Assembly: GCA_025356695.1 (NCBI GenBank)
Contig: JANXSE010000198.1
Span: 1-25,599 of the forward strand
From: Betaproteobacteria bacterium
Lineage (GTDB): Bacteria; Pseudomonadota; Gammaproteobacteria; Burkholderiales; SG8-41
Reading direction: 5' to 3'
Length of the DNA stretch: 25,599 nt
Shown here: positions 22,148-25,599 of the stretch, one piece after another
How the letters are laid out: the number at the start of each line of letters is the position of its first letter
Position numbering within the stretch: the stretch's first letter is position 1
Notes under the pieces: model-generated
What the model was told of the DNA's origin: nothing
The model's database searches: none
Seen by the model: only the letters and a program-made list of their open reading frames with translations
Made by a program: the position numbers and the translations under genes

Positions 22148-24343
22148 ATGAAAACCATCAACAGAACCGCAACGCCCGATCTGTCACGACGTCGCTTTAT
22201 CGTCAGCTCCGCCGCAGCCGCGGGCGGCCTCGCCATCGGCTTCAATCTGCCGGGCGGCGCGCATGCCCAATCAGCCGCCGGTGTTGAAGTCGATGCCTGG
22301 GTGGTGATCAAGCCCGACGACAGCTGCGTAATCCGTTTCGCGCGCACCGAAATGGGCCAAGGCACACGCACCGGCATTGCGCAGCTCATCGCCGAAGAAC
22401 TTGAGTGCGACTGGGACAAAATCGTCATTGAATCGGTGACGCCGCAGGACAATCTCGCGCGCAAACGCGCGTGGGGCGAAATGCTCACCGTCGGCAGCCG
22501 CGGCATACGCATCTCGCAGGATGCCGTGCGGCGCGGCGGCGCGGCCGCCCGCATGCTGCTTTTGCAGGCCGCGGCCAGCGAGTGGAATGTGCCGGTAACT
22601 GAGTTGAGCGTGGACAAAGGCGTCATCCGCCACGCCGCCTCGAACCGCATGACGACCTACGGTAAGGTCGCCGCCGCTGCAGCAAAATTGCCGGCGCCCG
22701 ATACAAAATCGCTCAAACTGAAAGACATGCGCGACTGGAAAATCGCCGGCAAGCCGCTGAATCGCGTCGACACCGCAGGCAAACTCGACGGCAGCCTCAT
22801 CTACGCAATCGACGTCAAACTGCCCGGCCTGCTCAATGCCGCGATCAGGGATTGCCCGGTGTTCAGCGGCAAGCTCACCAGCTTTGACGGCAGCAAGGCC
22901 CTGACCATGCCGGGTGTGCGCAGCGTGATCCGCGTCGATGCCAGCGCAGTTGCCGTGATTGCCGACACCTGGTGGCATGCAAAAAAAGCGCTCGACGCCG
23001 TCACTATCGTCTGGGATGAAGGCCCGAACGCAGCGGAATCGAGCGCGACCATTGCCGAACGTTTGCGCGACGGCCTCAGCACGCAAACCAAAGTGCATGC
23101 CTTCCGCAACGAAGGTGACGCATTGAAGGCCATCGCCGGCGCGGCGAAGAAAATCGAAGGCACCTACAGCACACCGTTTCTGAATCACGCGACCATGGAG
23201 CCGATGAACTGCACGGCGCGTTACACCGCCGACAAATGCGAAGTATGGGTGGCGACACAGGACCTCGACGGCTGCCATCTGCAGGTGTCGAAGTCCTCCG
23301 GACTGCCGCTGGAGAAATGTTTCGTCAATCGCTACGATCCGGGCGGCGGTTTCGGCCGGCGCGGCCGCGTCTCGGATTTCGCGCGCCAGGCGGTCGATAT
23401 CGCCAAACAGTTTCCGGGCATCCCGGTCAAAATGATCTGGACGCGCGAAGAAGATATGCAACACGGCCAGTACCGGCCGATCTCAATGTGCAAGTTCAGC
23501 GCCGGGCTTGACGCGCAAAACAATCTCGTCGGCATGCATGTGCGCATGTCGGGCCAGTCGATCAACGCCTGGGTCAATCCGGCGGCGATCATCGACGGCT
23601 ACAAGGACGACCGCCAGTTGCAGGGCTGGTACGCGCAACCCGACGACCAGCAGCTCGGTTACACGATACCGAACCTGCTGATCGAATACGCGATCCGCAA
23701 TACGCATGTGCCGGTCGGCACCTGGCGCGGCGTCAACATTCCGCAGAACGGTTATTACATGGAGTGTTTCATCGAGGAAATCGCGCGCGCCGCCGGTATC
23801 GATTCACTCGAATTCCGGCGTTCACTCGCACGAAATCACCCGAAACATCTGGCGATACTCAACACCATCGCGGAAAAAGGCAACTGGGGCAAACCGACGC
23901 CGCCGGGTGTATTCCGCGGCATCGCGCAGGTCATGAGCTACGGCACCTATTCCGCCGCAACCGCCGAGGTATCGGTAGCCAAAAACGGCGACGTCAAAGT
24001 CCACCGTATGGTGCTCGCCGTCAACGTCGGTCATGCCGTCAACCCGGGGCAAATCGCGGCGCAGATCGAAGGTTCCATCGTCTATGGGCTGTCAGCAACA
24101 CTGTGGGGTGAAAACACAGTTGAAAAAGGCCGCATCGTCGAAACCAATTTTCACAACTACCGCGTGCTGCGGCTTGCCGAAATGCCGAAGGTCGAAACGG
24201 TAATCGTTGCCAACGGTGATTTCTGGGGCGGCATCGGCGAGCCAACGATTTCGGTTGTCGCGCCGGCAGTCGTCAATGCTGTAAGTCTCGCGATCGGCAA
24301 GCCGTTGCGTAATCTGCCGTTGAAAAACCAGAAGCTCGTCTAG
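22148..24343 (+). CDS. Xanthine dehydrogenase-family molybdopterin-binding subunit (isoquinoline 1-oxidoreductase beta-like), Tat-exported
   Basis: 731 residues; GGAGG 6 bases before the ATG. The N-terminus has SRRRFIVSSAAAAGG (13-27), a Tat signal. The protein binds the molybdenum cofactor and hydroxylates N-heterocycles or oxidises aldehydes using water. Motifs seen are ARTEMGQGTRTGIAQLIAEEL (early, with E68-MGQG), the GGGFGRRG loop in the middle and, near the C-terminus, WGGIGEPTISVVAP with the catalytic Glu698. The single-chain IorB-type length and Tat signal are typical. Its usual partner, a small [2Fe-2S] protein of about 150 residues, is not encoded next to it. Electrons might pass to the diheme cytochrome encoded convergently 24 bases away, but this is inference. 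Confidence 0.9.
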   Translation: MKTINRTATPDLSRRRFIVSSAAAAGGLAIGFNLPGGAHAQSAAGVEVDAWVVIKPDDSCVIRFARTEMGQGTRTGIAQLIAEELECDWDKIVIESVTPQDNLARKRAWGEMLTVGSRGIRISQDAVRRGGAAARMLLLQAAASEWNVPVTELSVDKGVIRHAASNRMTTYGKVAAAAAKLPAPDTKSLKLKDMRDWKIAGKPLNRVDTAGKLDGSLIYAIDVKLPGLLNAAIRDCPVFSGKLTSFDGSKALTMPGVRSVIRVDASAVAVIADTWWHAKKALDAVTIVWDEGPNAAESSATIAERLRDGLSTQTKVHAFRNEGDALKAIAGAAKKIEGTYSTPFLNHATMEPMNCTARYTADKCEVWVATQDLDGCHLQVSKSSGLPLEKCFVNRYDPGGGFGRRGRVSDFARQAVDIAKQFPGIPVKMIWTREEDMQHGQYRPISMCKFSAGLDAQNNLVGMHVRMSGQSINAWVNPAAIIDGYKDDRQLQGWYAQPDDQQLGYTIPNLLIEYAIRNTHVPVGTWRGVNIPQNGYYMECFIEEIARAAGIDSLEFRRSLARNHPKHLAILNTIAEKGNWGKPTPPGVFRGIAQVMSYGTYSAATAEVSVAKNGDVKVHRMVLAVNVGHAVNPGQIAAQIEGSIVYGLSATLWGENTVEKGRIVETNFHNYRVLRLAEMPKVETVIVANGDFWGGIGEPTISVVAPAVVNAVSLAIGKPLRNLPLKNQKLV

Positions 24344-24367
24344 CTGCCGGCGGCGTCGCGGCCGGGC

Positions 24368-24964
24368 TCAGCGCTGGCGCGACAGGAAGTGCGCGAGGTC
24401 GCGGAAGTTGTCGTCGTTGAGCGGATAGAGCACGTCGTCCATCGTCGCATCGTAACCGCGCCGCGCATTAGATTTGTAGTCGCGCAAAGCCTTCAACAGA
24501 TAATCCTCGCGCTGGCCGGCCAGCCGTGGCACGTTTTGCTGGCCGGAATAATCGCGGTTGTGGCAGAAATTGCAGCGGTGCTGCACCACCAGCGCCTGCG
24601 CGCGCTCAACCCGTGCCGCCTCAGCCGTCTCTGTCGACGGCTCGGGCGCCGGCAGTTTTGCAATCGTCGCGGCGAGACGTTTCAATTCATCGTCTTTGAT
24701 GCCGGCGAGCATCGAGGTCATCGGCTCGACGACGCGCATTTTTTCGCGAAACATGTAGAGCTGGATAGTCAGATAGTCGAACGGCTGTGCCCCCAGTACC
24801 GGCGTGTTCGGCAGCGCAGCGCGTTCACCGTCGCCGTGACAGGCAAGACAGGCGGTGAGACGCGCATCGACGGTTTCCGCGGCATCGACGCAGAAAGCCA
24901 GTGCACAAAAAACGGCGGCCGCAGAGGCCGCCGTTAATCTACGCAAAATACGCAGGACGATCAA
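24368..24964 (-). CDS. Diheme cytochrome c (cytochrome c4-like)
   Basis: 198 residues with a signal peptide (1-28, cut VDA|AETV). Two CxxCH heme sites are seen: C39-L-A-C-H43 and C131-N-F-C-H135, one per domain. Candidate Met ligands include M82 or M86 in domain 1. Such proteins shuttle electrons in the periplasm from dehydrogenases to terminal oxidases. The gene overlaps the sugar dehydrogenase gene upstream by 4 bases (24961-24964), so the two are translationally coupled and the cytochrome is probably that enzyme's acceptor. Confidence 0.9.
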   Translation of the reverse strand: MIVLRILRRLTAASAAAVFCALAFCVDAAETVDARLTACLACHGDGERAALPNTPVLGAQPFDYLTIQLYMFREKMRVVEPMTSMLAGIKDDELKRLAATIAKLPAPEPSTETAEAARVERAQALVVQHRCNFCHNRDYSGQQNVPRLAGQREDYLLKALRDYKSNARRGYDATMDDVLYPLNDDNFRDLAHFLSRQR

Positions 24965-25599
24965 CGCGCCGCGACCCTAGTGCCGGCGCCGTAACTGACG
25001 CGATACACCGCGCCGGCATGGTCATCGGAAATCAGCAAGGCGCCGTCTTTCATCACCAGCACATCAACCGGACGGCCGACGTAACCGTTGTTCTGCAGAA
25101 AGCCGGTGAGGAAGGGTTTCCACGACTTCACCGAACCGTCCTTGTTCAACGTCACGTAAATAATGTCGCCGCCGAGTTTTTTCGATTTGTTCCACGAACC
25201 GTGGCGCGCAATGAAAATGCCGTTGCGGTATTCGTTCGGAAACATTTTCCCGGTGTAGAAACGCATGCCGAGCGCGGCCGTATGTGGCCCGAGCAGCGCG
25301 GCGGGTTTTTCAAACTCGTCACAAGTGCGGCCCCAGCCCATCTCGCGATCGGTGAAGTCCCCCTGATGGCAGTACGGGAAACCGAAATGCTGGCCCTGTT
25401 TGGTGACGCGATTCAATTCGTCGTTGGGCAGATCTTCCGACAACCAGTCGCGGCCGTTGTCGGTGAAATAGAGTTCCTTGGTCACCGGGTTCCAGTCGAA
25501 ACCAACCGAGTTGCGCACGCCGCGCACCACCACCTCAGGGTCGCTGCCGTCGAGATTGAAGCGGCGTATCTGCCCGTTGGTCGCCGGCGGTTCGCAGAT
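24961..25599 (-). CDS. PQQ-dependent sugar/sorbosone dehydrogenase family protein (C-terminal part; gene runs off the right edge)
   Basis: The frame is open from the right edge to a stop at 24961, giving 213 C-terminal residues. It has the six-bladed propeller segments of soluble glucose/sorbosone dehydrogenases: RNSVGFDWNP, YFTDNGRDWL, PNDELNRV, HFGFPYCHQGD, ARHGSWNKS, and GRPVDVLVMKDGALLISDD near the end. The enzyme is periplasmic in related systems and passes electrons to a cytochrome c, here the next gene. The start lies outside the window. An internal GTG at 25533 should not be taken as the start. Confidence 0.88.
   Translation of the reverse strand: MCEPPATNGQIRRFNLDGSDPEVVVRGVRNSVGFDWNPVTKELYFTDNGRDWLSEDLPNDELNRVTKQGQHFGFPYCHQGDFTDREMGWGRTCDEFEKPAALLGPHTAALGMRFYTGKMFPNEYRNGIFIARHGSWNKSKKLGGDIIYVTLNKDGSVKSWKPFLTGFLQNNGYVGRPVDVLVMKDGALLISDDHAGAVYRVSYGAGTRVAAR

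Noticed and set aside
22271..23464. A 397-codon minus-strand frame inside the molybdenum hydroxylase gene.
   Set aside because: It is the antisense shadow of a gene with clear Mo-binding motifs; His/Arg-rich composition is typical of such shadows.
1..25599. CRISPR array, tRNA genes, phage genes or transposases.
   Set aside because: Looked for and not seen: no regularly spaced repeats, no cloverleaf recognised by eye, and no integrase or transposase motif in any plausible gene.

Overview
The window looks like a chromosomal segment of a high-GC betaproteobacterium, probably Burkholderiales-like. The inference rests on the large number of Bug/TctC-family periplasmic binding proteins, which are expanded in that group, and on ordinary Shine-Dalgarno starts. 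TGA is used as a normal stop in the same window (for example at the end of the MmgE/PrpD gene), so the genetic code is standard. No tRNA, rRNA, CRISPR array or transposase was seen.

Layout. Positions 1-20821 are read almost entirely from the minus strand. In transcription order the minus-strand genes are: a short TPS-domain protein (20821-20237); a Gfo/Idh/MocA oxidoreductase; a Bug protein; an alpha/beta hydrolase; two more Bug proteins; a TlpA-like thioredoxin; a peroxiredoxin followed by a clear terminator; a cyclase-family hydrolase; a palindromic repeat; MmgE/PrpD; an ornithine cyclodeaminase-like protein; then alternating DapA-like and Bug genes (DapA-Bug-DapA-Bug) followed by four more Bug genes; a low-GC two-gene cassette between inverted repeats; and the start of a malate/L-lactate dehydrogenase-family gene running off the left end. 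The plus strand carries a Tat-exported amidohydrolase and a Tat-exported molybdenum hydroxylase large subunit (21034-24343). At the right end, a diheme cytochrome c and a partial PQQ-type sugar dehydrogenase are read from the minus strand.

Most notable finding. Two adjacent redox genes each contain one in-frame TGA exactly where the catalytic cysteine belongs. The TlpA-like thioredoxin has W-TGA-D-I-C in place of WCxxC, and the peroxiredoxin has T-N-T-TGA in place of TxxC. Reading continues in frame with well-conserved family sequence to a normal stop in both. Both proteins have signal peptides, both TGAs are followed by a hairpin at a plausible bacterial SECIS distance, and a strong intrinsic terminator lies directly after the second gene. 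I interpret them as a tandem pair of exported selenoproteins: a one-Sec peroxidase with no other Cys or Sec in the mature protein, and a UxxC thioredoxin that could reduce it. A normal pipeline would call them four fragments or two pseudogenes. The selA/selB/selC/selD genes are not in the window and would have to be elsewhere.

The rest suggests a catabolic accessory region for organic acids or aromatics. Nine exported Bug proteins, with no TctA/TctB membrane subunits, sit among enzymes that process carboxylates (DapA-like aldolases/lyases, cyclase, PrpD, OCD, hydrolase, amidohydrolase, Mo hydroxylase). Substrates cannot be read from sequence alone.
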